Shown here piece by piece: positions 1 to 7,965 of a stretch of DNA of 64,000 nt; the first letter of the stretch is position 1; every line of letters starts with the position of its first letter. Below the pieces are notes generated by a model. It was not told the origin of the DNA and made no database searches. It saw only the letters and a list, made by a program, of their open reading frames with translations. The translations under genes were made by a program, and so were the position numbers. Origin of the DNA: Hirschia sp964351655 (GTDB lineage: Bacteria > Pseudomonadota > Alphaproteobacteria > Caulobacterales > Hyphomonadaceae); assembly GCA_964351655.1 (NCBI GenBank), contig CAYGPD010000008.1, positions 28,175 through 92,174 of the forward strand. The letters run 5' to 3'.

Positions 1-166
1 TCAATAATTACAACATATTAAATCATCTCACAAACATAAAAAATCAAAATAAAATCACTACAGTACAATCATTTTGGCCTTATTCTCCATACTTGAACCT
101 GCACCGGATTGTCTCCTATCAACTTGCGTTCGACATGAGTTAAACACGTATAGTTGGAGTAAGAGA

Positions 167-1447
167 ATGACGTATAAATTTGCAACACTGCTAGGCTTAC
201 TCAGTATTCTTCCAATGTCTGCTCAAGCACAAAACAACGTTACCCCGTCAGAGCTGCAATCAGTCCTTGCCGAAATTGAACACCTAAAATCCATTCAGGC
301 AGAAACGCAGTCTCGCATTTCAAACCTGGAATCTTTCGTACAAAAAACGACTGAACAGGACACCCAATTCGACACACTACCGACAAAAAAGAACACCTCC
401 CAAAAAACATTACAGCAGGATCAAACGCCTAAACTTCTAGTTAGCGGAGACTTCTTCACGCGGTTTGAAGGTAATTATAATTCGCCCAATGAAATCGACA
501 GAGAGCGCGCTGTGATGCGTGCGCGACTAAGAGGAGACTATCAAGTTTCAGACGCGATCAAACTCGGCGCGATGCTTGAAACTGGTGACCCTGATGATCC
601 AAACTCTGGTTATCTGACAGTGGATGAATTTGCTGACGACCTGCAGATTAGCTTAAGTCAGGCATTTATTGAATACTCAACTGATCTTGCGACTTTCAGG
701 GCTGGTAAAATCCCAATGCCATTTAAGAAAACGGATCTTGTCTGGGATGGAGATGTTTATCCAACCGGCCTCTCGTTGCAATCTGATCTTTTGAAAAGCG
801 AAGCCCAGAAGCTATCTTTTTCAAGCCTTTTATTTCTAATTGACGAGAATGCTACCGGAGAAGACTCATCAATGATTGGTGGTCAACTAAGCTATGAAGC
901 GACGCTCGCATCCAATTACGCATTTGGCTTAAATGCAGCATATTACGACTACGAAATTGAAAGCATGGAAGGCGCAAACTCGGGAGATACGCGTGACAAT
1001 CTTCTAGATGTCGACGGACAATATCTATCCGACTTTGATATTTTAGACGTTCTCGCTTCCTTTAAATGGATTGGTACCAACGAGAACTGGCCAATCAATT
1101 TCAACGCAAATATTGTTCAAAACTTCGGATCTGCAGTCGTTGATGATACAGCCTATGGGGTAGACGTAAGCGTAGGAAAGACATCAGCCCCCAAAGACAT
1201 GAAATTCGGCTATGGATACGGACAAGCCGAAGTCGATGCTGTATTTTCCGCCTTCTCAAATGACAATTTCAGATACGGAACAAATTATGAAGCGCACAAA
1301 CTTTCGTTCGCTTACCAGCTCGATAAAATGATGCAGTTAAGCGCATCAATTTATCACTATCGCCGCTTAAATGAATTGTATTTAAAAACAGGCGAAGATA
1401 CCAATTGGCAAGACCGTGTAAGGTTTAACTTCATCATCAACTTCTAA
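167..1447 (+). CDS. Outer-membrane porin, putative porin (Porin_5 / OprO-P-like)
   Basis: Probably forms a beta-barrel channel in the outer membrane; the substrate is unknown. The protein (426 aa) starts with a clear Sec signal peptide (cleavage after Ala-Gln-Ala, about residue 21). A short helical, coiled-coil-like stretch follows (about 28-60), then a beta-rich barrel beginning near GDFFTRFEG and ending in Phe (NFIINF), the typical outer-membrane C-terminus. The FRAGKIPMPFKK segment is typical of phosphate-selective-type/putative porins. I chose the ATG at 167, not the upstream in-frame start at 74, because GGAG lies about 8 bases before it and the signal peptide begins there. It converges with the PepSY gene across a hairpin. 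Family fairly sure, substrate not. Confidence 0.75.
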   Translation: MTYKFATLLGLLSILPMSAQAQNNVTPSELQSVLAEIEHLKSIQAETQSRISNLESFVQKTTEQDTQFDTLPTKKNTSQKTLQQDQTPKLLVSGDFFTRFEGNYNSPNEIDRERAVMRARLRGDYQVSDAIKLGAMLETGDPDDPNSGYLTVDEFADDLQISLSQAFIEYSTDLATFRAGKIPMPFKKTDLVWDGDVYPTGLSLQSDLLKSEAQKLSFSSLLFLIDENATGEDSSMIGGQLSYEATLASNYAFGLNAAYYDYEIESMEGANSGDTRDNLLDVDGQYLSDFDILDVLASFKWIGTNENWPINFNANIVQNFGSAVVDDTAYGVDVSVGKTSAPKDMKFGYGYGQAEVDAVFSAFSNDNFRYGTNYEAHKLSFAYQLDKMMQLSASIYHYRRLNELYLKTGEDTNWQDRVRFNFIINF

Positions 1448-1472
1448 TAAATTCGCCTTGTTCGTAAAATTT

Positions 1473-1520
1473 GCTATCTTCTTGGTTTAATTCGCCTTTC
1501 GTTTAAACCAAGAAGATAGC
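1473..1520. terminator. Bidirectional hairpin terminator between convergent genes
   Basis: Arm GCTATCTTCTTGGTTTAA (1473-1490) is matched perfectly by its reverse complement at 1503-1520, with a 12-base loop. On the minus strand the stem includes the last codons and stop of the PepSY gene. It is followed by AAATTTTA on the minus strand but by no strong U-run on the plus strand. Confidence 0.7.
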
Positions 1521-2530
1521 CCAAGGAACATCATCACAATCAACCAAATTCCAACCATAAAATTTAATACACGGCCCGGCAGCCCTAAAATCTGACCTGT
1601 GTGCGCCGGATATAATGCATTGGCGAACTGCTCTCCGGTTCCCGCTTTCGATGCATCATTATTGAGTAGCACTTGACCATCACCGCTTACACGTACAGTA
1701 GATGCGCCATATAAACGCGGCATTTCACCGGGTGCTTTCACGCGAACTTCGAAATAATCCCGATGCTCATTTATAGGTTTAAAGGCTGAGAGCGTATCTA
1801 AGTCATAAAGAGAGCTGACAACCACAAGAGCCTCCCCCGAAGATATAGTGCCACCTTCCGATGTTTGAGCGACAGTCTCCGGCAAATCAGCTGCCACCCA
1901 AGAATCAATCACATCTGAATTTGACAAGAGAAACCCAAAAGCAACCAATACAATAGCCAATGGCGCACCCCATAAACCAATTTCCCAGTGCAGGCCTTTT
2001 AATTTAGCCACGCTTCCAGCTTTCCCAACCTTAGCCAGATGGTTGAGCTTTTTGCGGTGTTTCCAACCATAAACTAGTCCAAGCACAATATTCGCAATCA
2101 ACAGCAATGCAGACACCGAGAGTATTGTATATCCAAGATTCCCAAGAAACATGTTTTTGTGAAATTGCGTGAGCGTCTCAAACAAAGCACCATCTGAATA
2201 AAGGTTTGAGTCTGGGCGATGTCTTAAATCCTCACCTTCTCCATTCACACGCAGCGTATAGTCAGTGTCATCTTTGGTATAATAAATATCAAATTGACCT
2301 TGCACCCCCCCCGATGACCACATCGACCAAACAGTCGCCCCATCACTTTGTAAGGCATCAACCCTTACGCCTAATTTTTCAGGGACAATAGAAGTTACCT
2401 CAGCGCCCAAAGCAAAATCATCAATATTGCCTCGAAAACTAATCAGCGTGCCCGTAACTGCCTGAAGGAGCCAAAACCCTGCGAATATTAGGCTAATCCA
2501 TCTATGCGCCTTCATCACCCATTTCAACAT
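1487..2530 (-). CDS. PepSY-associated TM helix family protein
   Basis: Inner-membrane protein of the PepSY_TM family (347 aa). The family often accompanies TonB-dependent iron uptake and is thought to act as a ferric-siderophore reductase or accessory protein. Visible features are an N-terminal TM helix with a conserved His (KAHRWISLIFAGFWLLQAVTG), a periplasmic PepSY-like part, a TM helix near residues 130-155, a second near 185-205 and a last near 320-340 ending in a Lys/Arg tail. The ATG at 2530 has a strong GGAGG 8 bases upstream. No receptor is adjacent; the next gene on this side diverges. Compare the larger PepSY protein at 34664-36130, which sits in a receptor operon. Substrate unknown. 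Confidence 0.7.
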   Translation of the reverse strand: MLKWVMKAHRWISLIFAGFWLLQAVTGTLISFRGNIDDFALGAEVTSIVPEKLGVRVDALQSDGATVWSMWSSGGVQGQFDIYYTKDDTDYTLRVNGEGEDLRHRPDSNLYSDGALFETLTQFHKNMFLGNLGYTILSVSALLLIANIVLGLVYGWKHRKKLNHLAKVGKAGSVAKLKGLHWEIGLWGAPLAIVLVAFGFLLSNSDVIDSWVAADLPETVAQTSEGGTISSGEALVVVSSLYDLDTLSAFKPINEHRDYFEVRVKAPGEMPRLYGASTVRVSGDGQVLLNNDASKAGTGEQFANALYPAHTGQILGLPGRVLNFMVGIWLIVMMFLGLSSWFKRKAN

Positions 2531-2710
2531 CGCAATTCCTCCATCATGATTGGATACACAGTTGCGATATTGCTCTCACACAAAACCAAACGCGATATAG
2601 ATATCAAATTGATACGCAATGGTGCATAAACTGCACCAGAAAAGCTCTTGAACACATCTTCGGCAAGCAAGATTTCAATTCTACCATGTCGTTTTCAGTG
2701 GAGCCTCAAA

Positions 2711-3132
2711 ATGATTAAATTTGCCAAATCTTGTCGTTATTTAGCCTGCACAGCTATCCTTGCTGGACTAGCTGGATGTGCGAGCGTGACGAACCAATCT
2801 CCAGCGAGTGTAGAGCAATCACTTATCGCAGCAGACAAGGCCTATGATGCGCATAATCTACAAAATGGATACAAATCTGCTTCAGAAGCTTTCATTGATT
2901 TTGAAACAGCCTTCATGATCGAAGCTGGTGAAGGCTTCCTAACAGATGAAGCATCTATCATGGCAGAGCGCCAGCTTGATACAGCACCTTCCCCTGTTCA
3001 CTGGGGCCCGATCGGTGCCATGGCAGCGGCTAGCGGCGACCTCGGCATAACTTGGGGCACCTTCTCTATCGACGATTCAACAACAGCTGGAAATTACGTC
3101 ACTGTATGGCGCAAAGTGAATGGTGAATGGAA
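2711..3132 (+). CDS. Lipoprotein with NTF2/DUF4440-like domain, 3' end lost in assembly gap
   Basis: The first 140 residues are visible. A lipoprotein signal peptide is present (lipobox LAGC, about residues 17-20 after MIKFAKSCRYLACTAILAG), followed by a helical segment and a stretch ending in YVTVWRKVNGEW that resembles the SnoaL/DUF4440/NTF2-like fold. That resemblance is from pattern only. I chose the ATG at 2711, not the in-frame start at 2648, because the signal peptide begins there. The gene runs into 100 Ns. Sequence after the gap looks like a mobile-element remnant, so the true C-terminus is missing from this assembly. Function unknown. Confidence 0.55.
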
Positions 3133-3232
3133 NNNNNNNNNNNNNNNNNNNNNNNNNNNNNNNNNNNNNNNNNNNNNNNNNNNNNNNNNNNNNNNNNNNN
3201 NNNNNNNNNNNNNNNNNNNNNNNNNNNNNNNN
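3133..3232. other. Assembly gap of exactly 100 N
   Basis: A run of 100 unknown bases, the usual scaffold placeholder, so the real length is unknown. It interrupts the lipoprotein gene on its left and abuts an IS remnant on its right, which suggests a repeat caused the gap. Confidence 0.98.
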
Positions 3233-3448
3233 CGGTATTGTCAGATTAAACTGTTCATTTCCAACTTAGCCAGTTTTCGTTAAGTTGGAAACATGAAAAC
3301 CTCCATATTCAGATATTTCAAAACCTCACCAGAAATCATCAAACTTGCAGTGATGATGTATATTCGTTTTCATTCCGAAATAAAGAAATGCTTCGTCGTG
3401 AATGTTGGAGCAAATTCCGCTTACGAGAAGCCAGTTAATTCTTGCCCG
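3233..3448 (+). mobile_element. Decayed, internally deleted IS6-like insertion sequence (copy 1)
   Basis: The left end, near TATTGTCAGATTAAACTG, is followed by an 11-bp inverted repeat (TTTCCAACTTA 3258-3268 and its complement 3281-3291). An ATG at 3294 opens a peptide reading FRYFKTSPEIIKLAVMMYIRF, the N-terminus I know from IS6-family (IS26-like) transposases of alphaproteobacteria. The reading then collapses, and the segment ends with CCAGTTAATTCTTGCCCG, matching the right ends of the copies at 7.9 and 14.6 kb. No transposase is intact. Family assignment is from memory of the protein start. Confidence 0.6.
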
Positions 3449-3451
3449 CCC

Positions 3452-3480
3452 AAAAAAGAGGGCCCCGCATAGGAGCCCTC
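3452..3480 (-). terminator. Rho-independent terminator of the TBDT at 3506-5965
   Basis: Stem GAGGGC/GCCCTC (3458-3463 with 3475-3480) plus inner pairs. On the minus strand it is followed by six T (3457-3452). It lies 25 bases after the receptor stop. Confidence 0.85.
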
Positions 3481-3505
3481 TTCAGTCTGGTTAATTTGTA
3501 CGAAT

Positions 3506-5965
3506 TTATCCAATATCCCATTTGAAACGAATACCGATCGCGCGTGGCGGAGCGATGTGAGTACCAAAGCTTCTAACACTAGAGCCAAGTACAATTTGGT
3601 TGGATAAGCTAGTCGATACAGCACCTGTCTCAACATACTCATCAAGTAAGTTGTTTACATACAAAGTTGCCGTCCACGGACCAGCATCATAAACAGCAGA
3701 TGCATTCGCAACACCAAAGCTATCGAGCGTGAGACTGCTGCCGCGTGCACCCGTACGCGTCAATACATCACTCTGCCACGCGTAACCTAAGTTAAACGCA
3801 ATGTCGCGTCCGCCAGAAAGCTCCACACCATAAGACCCAAATACTGAGAATTGATGCTCAGGAGATCCAGGTAAACGGTCGCCCGCTTTACCATCCTCAA
3901 AAGCACTGCCAAACCCTGGGGGTGTGATTGTGCGGATGAGGGACGGCACATCAGAAGTTAATTCAGACTGCGTGTAGCTATAGCTACCGCGTATCCGAAA
4001 AGCATCCGTAACACGCCAGTCACCAGAAAGCTCAGTCCCTAATGATTCCGCACCTTCAGCATTAATGGTAATTGGAATGTTTGCATTCACTGTCGCAGAA
4101 GAGAGTTGAGGATCAGACCATTCTACAAAATATAGAGCCGCATTGAGAGTTAGGTCTCCATCTAGCCACTCAGACTTCATCCCTAATTCATAATTTGTTG
4201 TTTGATCTGGTCCGTATTCACGCTCATCAAATAAAGCAACATCATCCGGATTAGGCCCAAATTGCTGTCCTGGTGCCAATGCACATGCACCTTGGCTGGC
4301 TTCAGGATCGTACACATCACATTGTCCAATCCCGTTTGAATCTCCAATACGGTACCCTTCAGAGACTGTACCATAAATCATGATGTCATCATTGATGTCG
4401 TATGAAATGTTGAATTTGTACAAGAAACCATCATCGGCTTGACTCAATTCAGTTGCGGTATTTCCGATTTGGTCGATCGTTGGGGCCACAAAGTCTGGAT
4501 CGAAGAGAGGGAAATCAACAGCGCTGAAGGACTTCAATTCGTAGTCATAATAGCGACCACCGACAGTCACACTCAAACGCTCCGTCAGGTCGTACCCAAT
4601 CTCTCCGAAAAAAGCTGACTCAACTAGCTCAATGCGACTTTGAGAGAAGTACTCAAGATTGTCAGAGCGATCAAATCCAGCAAAGTCAGCATACCCTGGA
4701 GTGAATTCAGCAGAGAATGCGTAAGCATCCTGCTTGTTGTAGAAACCACCAACAATCCAGTTAAGTGGGCCATCAGTTTGAGACACCAAACGGATTTCTT
4801 GGTTGAATGTATCTGTTTCACCAACTTCGTGTGTAAACGCTGTGAATGTCGGGAATGTTTCGTAGCTGTATTCGAGAGAAATCAGGAGATTTGTTTGATC
4901 GCGCTGACCATCATCGGCAAACTTTGATTTACCTGTCGCAGATGTAAGTTCTGCAAATCCAAGATCCGCAGTTACTTCAAGTGCAAACAACTCGTTTGTA
5001 ATTGTGTTTGGCTCTTCAACACGGGAAGCAACATCATATTTGCCCGCTGGGACAACTGTAGAACGTGCCGCGGATGTACTACGACCGCCAATATCAGCTT
5101 CTTGATAGTAATAAGTCAGATTGGCATCTAGCCATTCAACTGGCTGCCAACGCGCTGCAAGGCGACCAGAAATAGTCTCTTCACTGTTCACATCAGTTTG
5201 TGGGTTTAGGTTTGCAGCAACATCGGCCGGATCTGAAAAATCAGGATCTGGGTTTGACACCCCAATAGTCTGCACAATGAATGGCGCATCCATATACCCA
5301 GAATCGTTTGAAACATCCAAAGATCCTCTTACAGCGAAATTGCTGGCGATCGGCATATTGAATGTGAAGCCGACATCATGGCTTAGTGAATCTGCTTCAG
5401 AATATTGATACGCATCCGCACGTACTGATAAAAATTCATCATCAAAGTCAGGACGGTTTGGAATATAGCGAATTGCTCCACCAAGAGTTCCTGCACCATA
5501 CAATGTTCCTTGAGGCCCCAACAGAACCTCAACACGTTGCATGTCATTTAATTTCAAATCAACAAAAAGAGGAATCTCACCAAGATAGGTCGCAACCGTC
5601 CCACCACCATCATTGTTTCCATCTCCAGAACCAATTGGGTCTGCATTCAATCCACGTACAATGATCGGGTTACCTTGACGCCCACCACGGTCAACAATGT
5701 TAATACCGGGTACATATGCCAATACGTCAGATAGCTCGGCTAGGCCCTGCTCCTCAATTTGAGCTTCCCCTAAAGCTGCAATATTCAAAGGAACATCCTG
5801 AACCGTTTCGTTACGGCGTGTAGCTGTTACAATAATTGTATCTGAAACCAATTTGCCTTCTTCAGCGGCGACTTCTTGAGCACCAGCTGGCTGACTAAGA
5901 ACCAACCCACTAGCAAGCAATGCAAATGCGCTAGACGACTTTAGGATCATTTTTCTTTTGGACAT
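3506..5965 (-). CDS. TonB-dependent receptor
   Basis: Outer-membrane active transporter (819 aa) energised by TonB/ExbBD; ligand unknown. Visible features are a signal peptide ending GAQ (about residue 30), a TonB box-like segment (DTIIVTATRR), a plug domain (DVPLNIAALG through PQGTLYGAGTLGGAIRYIPNRP) and a long barrel ending RAIGIRFKWDIG. I moved the start to the ATG at 5965. It has AAAAAAGG about 8 bases upstream and begins directly at the signal peptide, while the in-frame ATG at 5995 adds ten unconvincing residues. It is a single gene followed by a strong terminator and divergent from the TPR-sulfotransferase. There are no adjacent regulators to suggest the ligand. Confidence 0.9.
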   Translation of the reverse strand: MSKRKMILKSSSAFALLASGLVLSQPAGAQEVAAEEGKLVSDTIIVTATRRNETVQDVPLNIAALGEAQIEEQGLAELSDVLAYVPGINIVDRGGRQGNPIIVRGLNADPIGSGDGNNDGGGTVATYLGEIPLFVDLKLNDMQRVEVLLGPQGTLYGAGTLGGAIRYIPNRPDFDDEFLSVRADAYQYSEADSLSHDVGFTFNMPIASNFAVRGSLDVSNDSGYMDAPFIVQTIGVSNPDPDFSDPADVAANLNPQTDVNSEETISGRLAARWQPVEWLDANLTYYYQEADIGGRSTSAARSTVVPAGKYDVASRVEEPNTITNELFALEVTADLGFAELTSATGKSKFADDGQRDQTNLLISLEYSYETFPTFTAFTHEVGETDTFNQEIRLVSQTDGPLNWIVGGFYNKQDAYAFSAEFTPGYADFAGFDRSDNLEYFSQSRIELVESAFFGEIGYDLTERLSVTVGGRYYDYELKSFSAVDFPLFDPDFVAPTIDQIGNTATELSQADDGFLYKFNISYDINDDIMIYGTVSEGYRIGDSNGIGQCDVYDPEASQGACALAPGQQFGPNPDDVALFDEREYGPDQTTNYELGMKSEWLDGDLTLNAALYFVEWSDPQLSSATVNANIPITINAEGAESLGTELSGDWRVTDAFRIRGSYSYTQSELTSDVPSLIRTITPPGFGSAFEDGKAGDRLPGSPEHQFSVFGSYGVELSGGRDIAFNLGYAWQSDVLTRTGARGSSLTLDSFGVANASAVYDAGPWTATLYVNNLLDEYVETGAVSTSLSNQIVLGSSVRSFGTHIAPPRAIGIRFKWDIG

Positions 5966-6228
5966 TATGCTACCTTTTTTCGTAATTTTTGCCATTGCAC
6001 TCTGTTATGATTTAAAGCACTAGCAGACCTTATTAGTTTTTATCTCGGTTCAATGATCAAACTCAATTGCGTGACATAGAGGCATTATAGTGTCTACTTT
6101 AATGTATTTATATGCATCAAAACGGGGGTTATTTAGAAACAATACATCATTTTGTATCGCTTTGATCGCTCAATCTTTACGTATTGAATGACGATGTACA
6201 GTGTTTCGTAAACAGGAAATATGCCATT

Positions 6229-7809
6229 ATGATTGAACAAAAAACCAACATGCTAATAATTGAGGCAGAGCGACTATTATCTGTGCGAAATTATAAAGCA
6301 GCTCATGCAACCTGCATCGAAGTACTGAAGCTATCTCCCAACGCACCCGCACCGTTTTACCTTTTAAGTATATTGACCTTTGATCACGGAAATTTGGACA
6401 AAGCACTCGAATTAGTCGAAAAAGCGATTGCGCTTAGCAAAGGTAAGACAGGTAGATATCATGCTTGGCATGGCAGATTACTCACCAACCAACATCAACG
6501 CGATCTTGCGGTTGATGCTGCACGGGCAGCAGCAAACTGTCCCGATAACTCTGCACAGACTCTAGATACTATTGGCGTTGTATTAAGCCGATCCGGATAC
6601 CATTCCGAAGCCATTCAACACTATATACAAGCAACGAACTTAAGCCCGCAAAATGCAGCATATTGGTATAATTTGGGAGCAGCTCAACAATTTGTCGGAG
6701 ATATGATGGAAGCTGAGCTGTCGTATACACGCGCTATCCAAATCGATCCAACATCATATAAAGCCTGGTCGTCACTGGTCTCCTTGACCAAACAAACTCA
6801 GGAAAAAAACTATCTTTCCGAACTAAAAACGCAATTCCGTCATTTGAAAAAGCCAGATGAAAGACTGAATATCGGACATGCAATAGCTAAAACTTATGAA
6901 GATTTAGGCCAAATCCAAAATCAAATGCATTGGCTCGAAAAAGCTAAAAAGCTAAAATTTGAGACGCAAGCTTACGACATCCAAAACGACATTCCGCTTT
7001 TCCAAGCAGCGCAAAAAACACTTCATTTTTCTTATTCGAAATACAGCACCTCCGAGGCTGCGCCAATTTTCGTAATTGGCCTCCCCCGTTCCGGCACGAC
7101 ACTTGTTGATCGCATATTAAGTAGCCATACAGATGTTGAATCTGCAGGCGAACTAACTGACTTTGCTCTAAAACTTAAAAAGGCGTCCAGCACGTCTTCT
7201 CCATACATTCTTGATGAAGAAACCTTATTAGCTTCTCAAAGACTTGATCTTGGTCAAGTTGGCCGACAATACTTGGAAAGCGCTTCCAAGATCGTTCCAA
7301 ATGCACGAAGAATTCTTGATAAAATGCCTTTGAATTTTTTCTGCGCACCGCTGATTTTACAAGCCATTCCAAATGCCAAGATTATTTGTGTGCGACGACA
7401 CATAGCTGACAGTGTCTTGAGCAATTACAAACAACTATTTGCGACATCTTTTTCATACTATAATTACAGCTTAAATTTGGAAGATACCGCGAAATATTGT
7501 GTCCAGTTTGACAAGCTAATGGCACAATACTCCGCAAACCTACCCTCAAAAAAATACACAGAAGTTTATTATGAAGATATCGTCGCCAATACAGCTAAAG
7601 CGGCGCGAGAGTTAGTCGGTTTTTGTGACTTGGAATGGCAAGATGCATGTGCATCATTTCATAAGAACTCAGCCCCAGTTGCAACAGCAAGTTCTGCGCA
7701 AGTGAGACAACCAATTTACAAATCAGCTCTCGCGCGATGGAAAAAATACGAAGCGGAATTAGAACCCGCACTGCGCATTTTAAAGGAAGCCGGCATCCAA
7801 TTAGATTAG
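6229..7809 (+). CDS. TPR-repeat sulfotransferase family protein
   Basis: Predicted PAPS-dependent sulfotransferase with a TPR platform (526 aa). The N-terminal half (about residues 15-240) is tandem TPR-like helices, for example NLGAAQQFVGDMMEAELSYT. The C-terminal half begins with the P-loop-like 5'-phosphosulfate-binding motif IFVIGLPRSGTT (about 280-291) and contains the KMPLNFF and CVRRHIADSVLSNYKQLF segments expected for Sulfotransfer_3. The ATG at 6229 is preferred, with AGGAAA 10 bases upstream; an in-frame TTG at 6184 is the alternative. It has no signal peptide, so it is cytoplasmic. It diverges from a TBDT, and an IS remnant starts right after the stop. The acceptor (peptide or glycan) is unknown. 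Confidence 0.8.
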   Translation: MIEQKTNMLIIEAERLLSVRNYKAAHATCIEVLKLSPNAPAPFYLLSILTFDHGNLDKALELVEKAIALSKGKTGRYHAWHGRLLTNQHQRDLAVDAARAAANCPDNSAQTLDTIGVVLSRSGYHSEAIQHYIQATNLSPQNAAYWYNLGAAQQFVGDMMEAELSYTRAIQIDPTSYKAWSSLVSLTKQTQEKNYLSELKTQFRHLKKPDERLNIGHAIAKTYEDLGQIQNQMHWLEKAKKLKFETQAYDIQNDIPLFQAAQKTLHFSYSKYSTSEAAPIFVIGLPRSGTTLVDRILSSHTDVESAGELTDFALKLKKASSTSSPYILDEETLLASQRLDLGQVGRQYLESASKIVPNARRILDKMPLNFFCAPLILQAIPNAKIICVRRHIADSVLSNYKQLFATSFSYYNYSLNLEDTAKYCVQFDKLMAQYSANLPSKKYTEVYYEDIVANTAKAARELVGFCDLEWQDACASFHKNSAPVATASSAQVRQPIYKSALARWKKYEAELEPALRILKEAGIQLD

Positions 7810-7819
7810 CGATCAATGA

Positions 7820-7949
7820 GACATTGTCAGATTAACCTGCTGTTTTTCAACGATGGAACTTCACTTTAAAACGTTACCCATAATCATAAAATTCTCAGCG
7901 ATGCTGTACATTCACCCGCAGAACAGAGACCAGTTAGCTTTTGTCCGAC
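7820..7949 (+). mobile_element. Decayed, internally deleted IS6-like insertion sequence (copy 2)
   Basis: It begins ATTGTCAGATTAACCTG, as in copy 1. An ATG at 7853 reads MELHFKTLPIIIKFSAMLYI, aligning with the FKTSPEIIKLAVMMYI start of copy 1. It then jumps directly to the right-end sequence GACCAGTTAGCTTTTGTCCG, so almost the whole transposase is missing. It fills the gap between the sulfotransferase and the PhoX gene and touches neither stop codon. Confidence 0.6.
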
Positions 7950-7965
7950 ACCACCGCTGCCTTTC

